Part shown: piece by piece, positions 25,197 through 33,559 of the stretch
Layout of the letters: each line of letters opens with the position of its first letter
How positions within the stretch are numbered: the stretch's first letter is position 1
Origin: Methanomassiliicoccales archaeon
GTDB lineage: Archaea; Thermoplasmatota; Thermoplasmata; RBG-16-68-12; SOIM01
Direction of reading: 5' to 3'
DNA length: 45,638 nucleotides
NCBI GenBank assembly: GCA_030593295.1
Contig: JAUVHO010000011.1
Coordinates: 1 to 45,638 of the forward strand
Position numbers and translations under genes: made by a program
The notes under the pieces: generated by a model
What the model was told of the DNA's origin: nothing
The model's input: the letters and a program-made list of their open reading frames with translations, nothing else
The model's database searches: none

Positions 25197-27026
25197 TTGG
25201 AGGGCTACGGTGGAAGCATCCTGCATGTGAACCTCGGCACGGGCAAGATCTCCAAGGAAGCCCTGCCTGATGAAATGGTCCAGAAATACCTGGGCGGGGT
25301 CGGATTCGCAGTCAGGCTTCTTTACGACAGGTCGCAGCCCAAGCATGACGCCTTCGACCCATCAAACCCGCTCATAGTGACACCGGGGCTCTTCGACGGG
25401 TTCGGGGTGCCAACGGGCGGAAAGGTCGTCTTCTGCACAAAGTCACCGCTCACAGGTCTGATAGGGGATTCGGTCATGGGCGGGAGCATAGGGTCGGAGC
25501 TCAAACATGCTGGATATGACGCGGTGGTCATCACTGGCAGAGCCAAGGAGCCCTCATATCTGCTCATAGACAGCGACAATGTGGAGATCAAGGATGCATC
25601 GGATCTGTGGGGGTCGACGGTACCAGTTACGGCCGAGAAGGTCAAGGAGAAGGAGGGCGACGTCAAGGTAGCATCCATTGGACCAGCCGGAGAGAATTTG
25701 GTGAGATACGCATGCGTCGACTGTGATGACAGGCAGGCAGGCAGGGCCGGTGTGGGCGCGGTGATGGGATCCAAGAATCTCAAGGCGATAGCCGTTCGGG
25801 GCACAAAGGACCTCGTTCCGCATGACCCGAAGGCCTTGCTGGACCTCAATCTGGAATACCTCAACAAGATGACCGAGAGCTCCGCATACGAGTCGGACAC
25901 CAAGTACGGGACAGGCGAGTTCTTGGAGTGGATCAACGCCGACCGAGGCGTCTTCCCAACGCGGAACTGGAGAGAGGGGATGTTCGACGAAAGAAAGGAG
26001 ATCGACCCTTACCACTGGGCGCCGATATACACGAAGAAGAACAAGGCCTGCTTCTCGTGTTCCAAGCCCTGCGGCAGATTGTTCACCATTGACGAAGGGA
26101 GATTCGCGGGACTGGCAATCGATGGAATCGAATATGAGACCTTGTACTCCCTAGGGGGAGTGTGCGGGACTGGTGACATAGAGACGGTCGCGAAGGGAAA
26201 CGAGATCTGCGACCACGAAGGCATGGACACGATATCAGCCGGAGATGCAATCGGGTTCGCCATGGACCTGTATGAGAACGGGATACTGACAAGAGAAGAA
26301 ACAGGCGGTTTGGACCTGAACTTTGGGAACTCGGATGCTGAGCTTAGGTTGCTGGAGATGATCGCCAGAAGAGAAGGTCTAGGTGACATTCTGGCCGACG
26401 GGGTCAAGGTGGCTGCCGAGAGAATCGGAAAGGGCGCCGACAAGTATGCGGTCCACGTGAAGGGAATGGAGCCTCCGGCTTACGATGTAAGGGGGATCAA
26501 GGGAATGGCCCTGGCCTTCTTGACCTCGACACGGGGTGCATGCCATCTGAGGACATGCGCATATGCGCTCGAGCTCACCGGGAAGTTCTGGAAGTTCAAG
26601 GACGTGGACAGGTTCTCATCCGAGGGAAAGGGCGAAGAGATAACCGACATGGAGGACCTGGTGGTCCTGTACGACGTTCTGGGCGTGTGCAAGTTCTCCA
26701 GGGGATACTTCTTTGCAGAGGGGTTCATGGATGTTCTGAAGGCGGTGACGGGGGCGAAGATCAGCGAAGAAGAGCTGCTCAGGACGGGTGAGAGGATAAA
26801 CAACCTGAAACAGCTTTACAACCTGCGAGAGGGTATGACCAGGCAGGATTATGTTCTACCAGAGAAGATAACGAGCGTACCCATACCGGAAGGAGAATCG
26901 AAAGGGCACCTGGTGACGGTGGAAGAAATGGACAAAATGCTGGAGGATTATTTCAACGCCAGAGGATGGGGTCCGAACTCTGTTCCCACTAGAGAAAAAC
27001 TGAATGAACTTGGCATAGATTTCTGA
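25197..27026 (+). CDS. Tungsten-containing aldehyde:ferredoxin oxidoreductase family protein
   Basis: AOR N-terminus GGSILHVNLGTGKI, AGRAGVGAVMGSKNLKAIAVRG, Fe-S motif ACFSCSKPCGR, later VLGVCKF. TTG start preceded by ggaggtgat Shine-Dalgarno. Confidence 0.93.
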   Translation: MEGYGGSILHVNLGTGKISKEALPDEMVQKYLGGVGFAVRLLYDRSQPKHDAFDPSNPLIVTPGLFDGFGVPTGGKVVFCTKSPLTGLIGDSVMGGSIGSELKHAGYDAVVITGRAKEPSYLLIDSDNVEIKDASDLWGSTVPVTAEKVKEKEGDVKVASIGPAGENLVRYACVDCDDRQAGRAGVGAVMGSKNLKAIAVRGTKDLVPHDPKALLDLNLEYLNKMTESSAYESDTKYGTGEFLEWINADRGVFPTRNWREGMFDERKEIDPYHWAPIYTKKNKACFSCSKPCGRLFTIDEGRFAGLAIDGIEYETLYSLGGVCGTGDIETVAKGNEICDHEGMDTISAGDAIGFAMDLYENGILTREETGGLDLNFGNSDAELRLLEMIARREGLGDILADGVKVAAERIGKGADKYAVHVKGMEPPAYDVRGIKGMALAFLTSTRGACHLRTCAYALELTGKFWKFKDVDRFSSEGKGEEITDMEDLVVLYDVLGVCKFSRGYFFAEGFMDVLKAVTGAKISEEELLRTGERINNLKQLYNLREGMTRQDYVLPEKITSVPIPEGESKGHLVTVEEMDKMLEDYFNARGWGPNSVPTREKLNELGIDF

Positions 27027-27374
27027 TCAGGAGTCCTTCAAAGACTCAAGCAAGATTCTGGAAGAATCAACGACCAAAGAGGGATCGGTCTCCGGAGGTA
27101 CAACGACAACAAGTATCCTCTTCCTTCCCGCGTTCATAATGACCGTCCTTACATCGGATGAGTCCAATACTATCCTCTGCGGAGCGCTCTTCTTGAGTTC
27201 TATGGCGGCGGTTACGCCAGCACCCATGATCGTTGCACTCATTATTGCAAAAGTCTCTCTGGAGACGTCCTCTGGTATATCACTGTCCACTACAGCTCCA
27301 TCTTTGCTGATAATCACTGATGCCATCGCACTGCAGTCGTTCTTCAAAGTCGCCAGTAAACCTTTGTATGACAT
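27027..27374 (-). CDS. Roadblock/LC7-domain protein
   Basis: MASVIISKDGAVVDSDIPEDVSRETFAIMSATIMGAGVTAAIEL...; start at 27374 rather than the longer ORF, which overlaps V4R. Confidence 0.8.
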   Translation of the reverse strand: MSYKGLLATLKNDCSAMASVIISKDGAVVDSDIPEDVSRETFAIMSATIMGAGVTAAIELKKSAPQRIVLDSSDVRTVIMNAGRKRILVVVVPPETDPSLVVDSSRILLESLKDS

Positions 27375-27376
27375 TG

Positions 27377-27790
27377 TTATCCCTCTTTCTCGATCTTGAA
27401 CACGCAATTCTCTGCGCCGAGAGTCTCGCACTCCGTCTCGACGATCTTGACCTGTTGCTGCATGAATATCTCCAGCACCTTGCTGAGAATTCCCCTCAGC
27501 CTGTGGCATGTTTCCAGTCCGGTGCCGTCATCCTCGGAGACCTCGATGCAGCCCTTAACGATGATCCGGTCGTTCTCGAATGAAATGCTGTCCACCCAGC
27601 CCCTGCCCACAAGCACGTTCGATATGACGTGGATGAACTCGTCGGGAGTCTTCTCCGCTATCTTGGCCATCTCCTCACCCAGAAAAAGACCCTCGCGGTA
27701 GAAAAGCCCGTGCGAAGCGTAGGACATGACGCCTTCGTACAAGTTCCTGATCTTCGCTATTTCATCCTGAGATACCTTTACGAATCTCAT
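27377..27790 (-). CDS. V4R (4-vinyl reductase/hydrocarbon-binding-like) domain protein
   Basis: GLFYREGLFLGEEMAKIA...CHRLRGILSKVLEIFMQQQVKIVETECETLGAENCVFKIE. Confidence 0.75.
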   Translation of the reverse strand: MRFVKVSQDEIAKIRNLYEGVMSYASHGLFYREGLFLGEEMAKIAEKTPDEFIHVISNVLVGRGWVDSISFENDRIIVKGCIEVSEDDGTGLETCHRLRGILSKVLEIFMQQQVKIVETECETLGAENCVFKIEKEG

Positions 27791-27835
27791 TCCTTCGTGC
27801 CAGTCGGGTTAGTATTTATAATCCTTTTGAGCCGA

Positions 27836-28369
27836 TTATCTCTCGCGACACTCAGGGCACAGAAGCTGACCGTCCAGCTCCACCAACGATGTGGAAAAAG
27901 CACGGCAACTCTCGCAGTAACCGCTTTCTATCTCCATCCCCGCGTCGGTCATCCCGATCTTCTGGTACTCCCGGGTAACCTCAATGAGACCTGGCCACAG
28001 CTTGAGGATGTCGTTCTCGGTCACCAGCCCGTGCAGTTCCGAGTCCTCGGTCACGACTAGCCTCCGGACGCCTTCCTCGGACATCTTCCGAGCGGCCTCC
28101 TCCACCTTCACATGCGGATGTACGGATATGACCGGGGCGGTCATTATGTCTGAGACCTTCAGCTTGGAAGGTAGCATATCCTGGGCGACCACCTTCTGCA
28201 CAACGTCGTAGTCGGTCATTATCCCGATGGCTTTTTTCCCCTCAACAACGACCAAAGCGCTGACGTCCTCTTTTTTCATCAAAGCTGCGGCTTCCGAGAC
28301 GGTCTCGCCTCGAGTAATGGTCGCCGGATCCCGGGTCATGACCTCCATGACTGGCACCTTTCTGTACAC
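27836..28369 (-). CDS. CBS-pair protein with C-terminal zinc ribbon
   Basis: VMTRDPATITRGETVSEAAALMKKEDVSALVVVEGKKAIGIMTDYDVV... second CBS; C-terminal CESC...LLCPEC. Start GTG 28369 or ATG 28348. Confidence 0.87.
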   Translation of the reverse strand: MYRKVPVMEVMTRDPATITRGETVSEAAALMKKEDVSALVVVEGKKAIGIMTDYDVVQKVVAQDMLPSKLKVSDIMTAPVISVHPHVKVEEAARKMSEEGVRRLVVTEDSELHGLVTENDILKLWPGLIEVTREYQKIGMTDAGMEIESGYCESCRAFSTSLVELDGQLLCPECRER

Positions 28370-28519
28370 TGAGTTCACCGTTCGAATAGTAAACAGGTTT
28401 TGAAGATAAATCTTTTCTCCCTGACATGTCGATGGTCGACTCGATATGAGAATCATGTTTGATAATCCCAAGGGAACGGATTTTACTGCGTGCAGGAATA
28501 GATGTAGTAAGTAGTCCAC

Positions 28520-28786
28520 ATGAACGACCTAGCCACATTCATAGTCATCAACATGGATCAGAACGCGAAGATCCCCGAAGATTTGATGGATGTTCTGAAG
28601 AAGCACGGATGGATGATGGTCAGGGAGAACTCGATATTCGTACTTCCCTGGGAGAGGATTCTGGAGGCAAATGGGAAAAACGTCAGTGAGCTCATGGCAC
28701 GCATAGAGAATGTGCGCTTGACGCTCAGGAAACTGGGATTGGATTACGACATAAGGACGATGGGATCGGACCAGATACCAACATGA
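28520..28786 (+). CDS. Small conserved-looking hypothetical protein
   Basis: 88-aa intact ORF in an otherwise uncovered interval between divergent genes; no recognised domain. Confidence 0.55.
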   Translation: MNDLATFIVINMDQNAKIPEDLMDVLKKHGWMMVRENSIFVLPWERILEANGKNVSELMARIENVRLTLRKLGLDYDIRTMGSDQIPT

Positions 28787-28852
28787 TATTCTTCTTCAGA
28801 ACCGACAGGTGGAATCGTAGGGTTTAAGATATCGGACACATTTATTGGGTCG

Positions 28853-29452
28853 ATGTACTCCATTGAGGAGGGAACCCTAGCAGTTAGAATTGCCCGAAAG
28901 GTCATCGAGTGCTTTGTGGAGGGGAAGCCGTATCCAGACTTCAACTTCCCAGAGAGCTTCGAGGCCGAGTCTGGAGTCTTCGTCACCATCAACACCCATC
29001 CAGAGGATCAACTGCGGGGCTGCATCGGCTACCCATCACCCATATTCTCGCTCAAGAGAGCACTTGTGAAAGCAGCCGAGGGTTCCACCGAGGACCCGAG
29101 GTTTCCCCGCCTGTCTTCCGAAGAACTGGACAGGGTCACGGTTGAAGTCAGCATCCTGACCTCTCCGGAGCAGATAGAAATCAGCAAGGCGGCCGAATAT
29201 CCCAAGAGAATAGACGTCGGGAACGATGGGCTCATTGTGGAGAAAGGGCCCTACCGCGGTCTTCTCCTGCCCCAAGTCGCCGTGGAGTGGAAATGGAACG
29301 AGGAGGAGTTCCTCTCGCAGACGTGCATGAAAGCCGGTCTTCCTCCGGATGCGTGGTTCGACAAGGACACCAAGATATTCAAGTTCAATTCAAGGATATT
29401 TGGAGAGATCTCCCCGGGAGGAGAGGTGGAAGAGAAGACCCTTGGTGGCTGA
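28853..29452 (+). CDS. AMMECR1 family protein
   Basis: GVFVTINTHPEDQLRGCIGYPSP...AAEGSTEDPRFPRLSSEELDRVTVEVSILTSPE.. GLIVEKGPYRGLLLPQVAVEW. Confidence 0.95.
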   Translation: MYSIEEGTLAVRIARKVIECFVEGKPYPDFNFPESFEAESGVFVTINTHPEDQLRGCIGYPSPIFSLKRALVKAAEGSTEDPRFPRLSSEELDRVTVEVSILTSPEQIEISKAAEYPKRIDVGNDGLIVEKGPYRGLLLPQVAVEWKWNEEEFLSQTCMKAGLPPDAWFDKDTKIFKFNSRIFGEISPGGEVEEKTLGG

Positions 29453-29453
29453 G

Positions 29454-30707
29454 ATGCGGGTTGTTGAGGGAAGAGCATTCTTCCGGGGAAGGTTTGAGGA
29501 GTGTTGCATCGGCATAGAGAACGGGAAGATCGCCGAGATCAAGAAGATACTGAAGGGCGATGAGCGCCACAATTTCGGGAGCAACTACATCCTCCCTGCG
29601 GGAATTGACATTCACGTCCATTTCAGGGAGCCTGGCAGGACGCACAAGGAGGATTTTCGTTCAGGGTCTGCGGGAGCTGTCTGCGGAGGGGTGACCACCA
29701 TCTTCGATATGCCCAATAATGACCCCTCGATAGTAGATGTCCGGACCTACCAAGAGAAGCGCGGGATTGTGGGAAGCAAGGCGAACGCGGACTTCGGCCT
29801 TTATGCGGCTCTCAAGGAGAACAGCCCCACTGACGAACTATCCAAACTGGGATGCCCGTTCAAGGTCTACATGACCGGAACGGCTGCGGGACTGGGATTC
29901 GGCGAGTACGATAGGCTGGGTGAGGTATGCGGAGGCGTGGGAGAGGACCGGCACGTGGGCATCCACTGCGAGGACAAGAGCCTGGTGGGATTCGGTGGGA
30001 GAGACTTGGAGGATTTTCTGAAAGTGAGGCCCAACGAGGCCGAGGTGGCCGCCATCAAGAGGGTCATCAAATCTACGGACAGGAAGATCCATATCTGCCA
30101 CGTGAGCGCCAAGGAGAGCATTCCTCTCCTGGAGAACCCAAGGCTGACCTCGGAGGTCACGCCCCATCATCTTCTGCTCAACATGAACTCTGATCTGGAA
30201 GGCTTTGGCAAGACCAATCCCCCCCTCAGAACCAAAAACGACCAAATGGCGATGTGGGAGGCATTAGCATCCGGGAAGATCGACATCATCGCATCAGACC
30301 ACGCACCGCACACGATGGAGGAGAAGGAGCAGTCGTTCGAAGCGGCACCCTCAGGGGTTCCCGGCGTCGAGACCTCGATCCCGGTGATGCTGGCATATGT
30401 GAAGAAAGGGAACATCACGATCGAAAGGCTGATAAACGCGATGATGGAGAGACCGGCGGAGATCATGGGTCTGAACAAGGGGAGGATCGAGGTTGGGATG
30501 GACGCGGACCTCATAGCAGTGGACATGCACAACATCACCAAGATAAGGGGAGATGACCTGCACTCCAAATGCGGATGGACACCCTTTGAGAATCGGGAAG
30601 GCATCTTTCCACTGGCCACGTTCCTGAGGGGGAGGCTGGTGGCCAAGGACAGAGAGATGCAGGAGACCGGAAAAGGCAAGCTGGTCCCCGGAGATGAAAA
30701 ACCTTAA
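29454..30707 (+). CDS. pyrC: Dihydroorotase
   Basis: GIDIHVHFREPGRTHKEDFRSGSAGAVCGGVTTIFDMPNN, HICHVSAKESI, SEVTPHHLLLN, DIIASDHAPH. Confidence 0.93.
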   Translation: MRVVEGRAFFRGRFEECCIGIENGKIAEIKKILKGDERHNFGSNYILPAGIDIHVHFREPGRTHKEDFRSGSAGAVCGGVTTIFDMPNNDPSIVDVRTYQEKRGIVGSKANADFGLYAALKENSPTDELSKLGCPFKVYMTGTAAGLGFGEYDRLGEVCGGVGEDRHVGIHCEDKSLVGFGGRDLEDFLKVRPNEAEVAAIKRVIKSTDRKIHICHVSAKESIPLLENPRLTSEVTPHHLLLNMNSDLEGFGKTNPPLRTKNDQMAMWEALASGKIDIIASDHAPHTMEEKEQSFEAAPSGVPGVETSIPVMLAYVKKGNITIERLINAMMERPAEIMGLNKGRIEVGMDADLIAVDMHNITKIRGDDLHSKCGWTPFENREGIFPLATFLRGRLVAKDREMQETGKGKLVPGDEKP

Positions 30708-30727
30708 CTGTTTTTGTCATATGCGTA

Positions 30728-31354
30728 GTGAACTCGATGGCTTCATTCCTGCTTCCGATTGCGAACTGGTTCAAGGACGTTATCCAGGTCGTCGGCTATC
30801 CAGGTATCTTCCTGGCGATGCTGGTCGAGGGCATAATAACACCCATTCCCAGCGAGATAATCATGCCGTTCGCCGGTTACCTGGCGGCCCAGGGCCAGTT
30901 CAACATAGTTCTCGTCATCCTGGTGGGTTCTCTTGGAGCGGTCATCGGTTCCACCGGAGCGTATTACATCGGCTACAGTCTGGGGAGACCTTTCATCCGA
31001 AAATACGGCAAGTACTTCCGTCTCAGGGAAGAGCACATCGTCAAAGCTGAGGATTGGTTCGAGAAGTACGGGGACGCTGCCATATTCATCGGACATTCCC
31101 TGCCTGGAACCAGGTCGTTCATCTCATTCCCTGCTGGGATAGGGAAGATGAAGCTCCGCAATTTCCTGATATTCACGTTCGCCGGAGCGATGGTCTGGAA
31201 CACGGTGCTGGCCCTACTGGGCTATTTCCTTGGCGATGCGGTGTTTGGCCTGGCAGAGACCTTCGAGTACTTCGATATAGCCGTACTTCTGAGCTTGTTG
31301 CTGGTGCTGGTAGCCTATTTCCTATGGAAAAGAAAGAAGAATCAGGAAGAGTAG
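30728..31354 (+). CDS. DedA family membrane protein
   Basis: EGIITPIPSEIIMPFAGYLAAQG...GAYYIGYSLGRPFIRKYGKY...FIGHSLPGTRSFISFPAGIGKM. Confidence 0.93.
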   Translation: MNSMASFLLPIANWFKDVIQVVGYPGIFLAMLVEGIITPIPSEIIMPFAGYLAAQGQFNIVLVILVGSLGAVIGSTGAYYIGYSLGRPFIRKYGKYFRLREEHIVKAEDWFEKYGDAAIFIGHSLPGTRSFISFPAGIGKMKLRNFLIFTFAGAMVWNTVLALLGYFLGDAVFGLAETFEYFDIAVLLSLLLVLVAYFLWKRKKNQEE

Positions 31355-33111
31355 TAGTACTCGCCTTTTGCCTTCTGGTCCCTGTCCTTTGAAGATCCTA
31401 ACTTGTTGATGCGGGGCCTGTTGGTCTCGCTGTCCCTTCTGAAAGTTATCTCCACCATCTTCAGGAACTTGTTCATCCCATCCCTCATTCCGAAGGGGCC
31501 TTCGCCAATGCCATTGACCCCCGGCTCTCCGCCGAAGACCATCAGAGAATCCGACACGAGATCCAGGAAGTAGACGTCGTGGTCCACAATGAGCCCGCTC
31601 AGCCCTTTCTTCTCCATGGTCCTTCTGATCGTCTTGGCCGCCTGCATCCTCTGGTTGGAGTCCAGGTAGGCAGAAGGTTCGTCAATGAGGTACAGGTCCG
31701 CCTTCCTTCCGAGACACAGAGCGATGGCGACCCTCTGCAGTTCGCCTCCTGATAGGCTCTTCAACTCCCTCTCAAGGTGTGGGGAGACCCCCATCGGCTG
31801 AAGTATCTGGCCCTGGAAGAAGTCCTCCTGGAACTCCTCGTACATCTCTGTCATGAAAAGCTCCTTCACCGAACCAGCGAACTTGGTCTCCAGGTATTGA
31901 GGCTTGTAGCTGACCGTGACCTCGGTGCTAACCACCCCCGCAGTGGGCTTGAACTCGCCTGCCAGCATCCTGACGAATGTGGTCTTTCCGGTGGCGTTGG
32001 GACCGACCACTCCAACGACCTCCCCAATGCCGATACTGCCCTCACCAGTGTTCAAAGTGAAATTCTTGAATCTCTTCTTAAGGGGCTCAAAGTGCAACAA
32101 TGGAACCTTCGACCATTCCTTCCTGGGCGGGTGGGACTCGAACTTGATCGCGGTATCCCTGAACCGGACGTTCTCCTCCTTCATGTAGCCTCCAAGGTAG
32201 ACGTTGATGGCCGACCTCACCTGGCGCGGATGGGAAAGAACGCCGAATGCCCCCTCTGACCCGTACATGAGATAGACGTTGGTAGCGAGGAAATCGAAGA
32301 CGGCCAGATCGTGCTCCACCACCACCGCGGGTCTGTTCTTGGCGAGCTTCTGGATGGACTTCGCGACCTGGAGGCGCTGGTAGATATCCAGGTACGATGA
32401 AGGCTCGTCGAAGAAATAGACATCCGCCTCTTTGAGCAGTGTGGCGGCGATGGCCAGTCGCTGCATCTCCCCTCCCGAGAGCTTCTTCACATCCTTGTTC
32501 ATGAAACTGGTAAGCTCCAGTTCATCCTGAACATCCGAGAGCTTGTCGTTGTGATCTGCCTTCTTGAGGAGGTCGGAGACGACGCCTTTGTACACCTTTC
32601 CGAGGTGGTCGACGTACTGCGGCTTCATTGCCGCTCCCCATTCTCCCTCAGCGATCTTCTCGAGATAATCGTGAAGTTCCGTTCCGGCGAAATGGTCGAG
32701 CACCGGCTCCCAGCTGGGTTCCTCATCATATTCCCCCAGATTGGGCACCAGTTTTCCTGAAAGTATGGAGATGGCCGTTGTCTTTCCAATCCCGTTGGGT
32801 CCCAGCAGACCCACTACCATGCCGCTCTTCGGACAGGGCAGTCTGTAGAGCTGGAAGCCGTTCTCACCGTACTGATGTACCAACTCCCCCTCCAACTCCT
32901 CGGGAAGGCCTATGATCCTGATGGCGTCAAAGGGGCACTTGTTGATGCAGATGCCGCACCCGACGCACAGCTCCTCGGATATGACAGCCTTACCGTCCTC
33001 CCCCAAGACGATTGCTTCGCTACCCGTTCTCACCGGAGGGCAATATCTTATGCATTCGAGGGAACATCTCTTGGACTGGCACCTATCCCTCAAAAGGACC
33101 GCGATTCTCAC
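31342..33111 (-). CDS. Ribosome recycling ATPase RLI/ABCE1
   Basis: Ferredoxin domain RDRCQSKRCSLECIRYCPPVRTG...CVGCGICINKCPFDAI; twin ABC modules GPNGIGKTTA and GPNATGKTTF with LSGGE. GTG start at 33111 fits the VRIAVLLRDRCQ homology. Confidence 0.95.
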   Translation of the reverse strand: MRIAVLLRDRCQSKRCSLECIRYCPPVRTGSEAIVLGEDGKAVISEELCVGCGICINKCPFDAIRIIGLPEELEGELVHQYGENGFQLYRLPCPKSGMVVGLLGPNGIGKTTAISILSGKLVPNLGEYDEEPSWEPVLDHFAGTELHDYLEKIAEGEWGAAMKPQYVDHLGKVYKGVVSDLLKKADHNDKLSDVQDELELTSFMNKDVKKLSGGEMQRLAIAATLLKEADVYFFDEPSSYLDIYQRLQVAKSIQKLAKNRPAVVVEHDLAVFDFLATNVYLMYGSEGAFGVLSHPRQVRSAINVYLGGYMKEENVRFRDTAIKFESHPPRKEWSKVPLLHFEPLKKRFKNFTLNTGEGSIGIGEVVGVVGPNATGKTTFVRMLAGEFKPTAGVVSTEVTVSYKPQYLETKFAGSVKELFMTEMYEEFQEDFFQGQILQPMGVSPHLERELKSLSGGELQRVAIALCLGRKADLYLIDEPSAYLDSNQRMQAAKTIRRTMEKKGLSGLIVDHDVYFLDLVSDSLMVFGGEPGVNGIGEGPFGMRDGMNKFLKMVEITFRRDSETNRPRINKLGSSKDRDQKAKGEYYYSS

Positions 33112-33190
33112 GAACCCTTTCAATAGGACCAATCTATTTAAACAATCCCAACGCTTTTTTAGAGAGAGTCAGATTACCAAAGTGATTCGT

Positions 33191-33541
33191 ATGATTCCAG
33201 GCGGACGGATGAATCCGAGACAGATGAAGAGAATGATGAAACAGATGGGGATCGAGTCCGAGGAGATAGAGGGAGTGGAAGAGGTCATCATCAGGACGGT
33301 CTCCAATGAATACATTTTCAGTCATCCGGATGTGACCAGGACGACCGTTCAGGGGCAGGAGACCTGGCAGATAGTCGGGACCGCGGATGTGGCCGAGAGG
33401 GACGGGGATGTGAGCATCCCGATCGAGGACATAAAGCTGGTCGCGGAAAAGGCGAACGTCTCGGAAGAGGAAGCTAGGAAGGCCCTGGAAGAATGCGATG
33501 GAGAACCTGCTGAGGCTATTGTGAAGTTGATGAGCGGGTAA
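33191..33541 (+). CDS. Archaeal nascent polypeptide-associated complex protein (NAC + UBA)
   Basis: MNPRQMKRMMKQMGIESEEIEGVEEVIIRT...; UBA-like EDIKLVAEKANVSEEEARKALEECDGEPAEAIVKLM. Confidence 0.95.
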   Translation: MIPGGRMNPRQMKRMMKQMGIESEEIEGVEEVIIRTVSNEYIFSHPDVTRTTVQGQETWQIVGTADVAERDGDVSIPIEDIKLVAEKANVSEEEARKALEECDGEPAEAIVKLMSG

Positions 33542-33559
33542 AACTCGGCTTTTTCAGTA

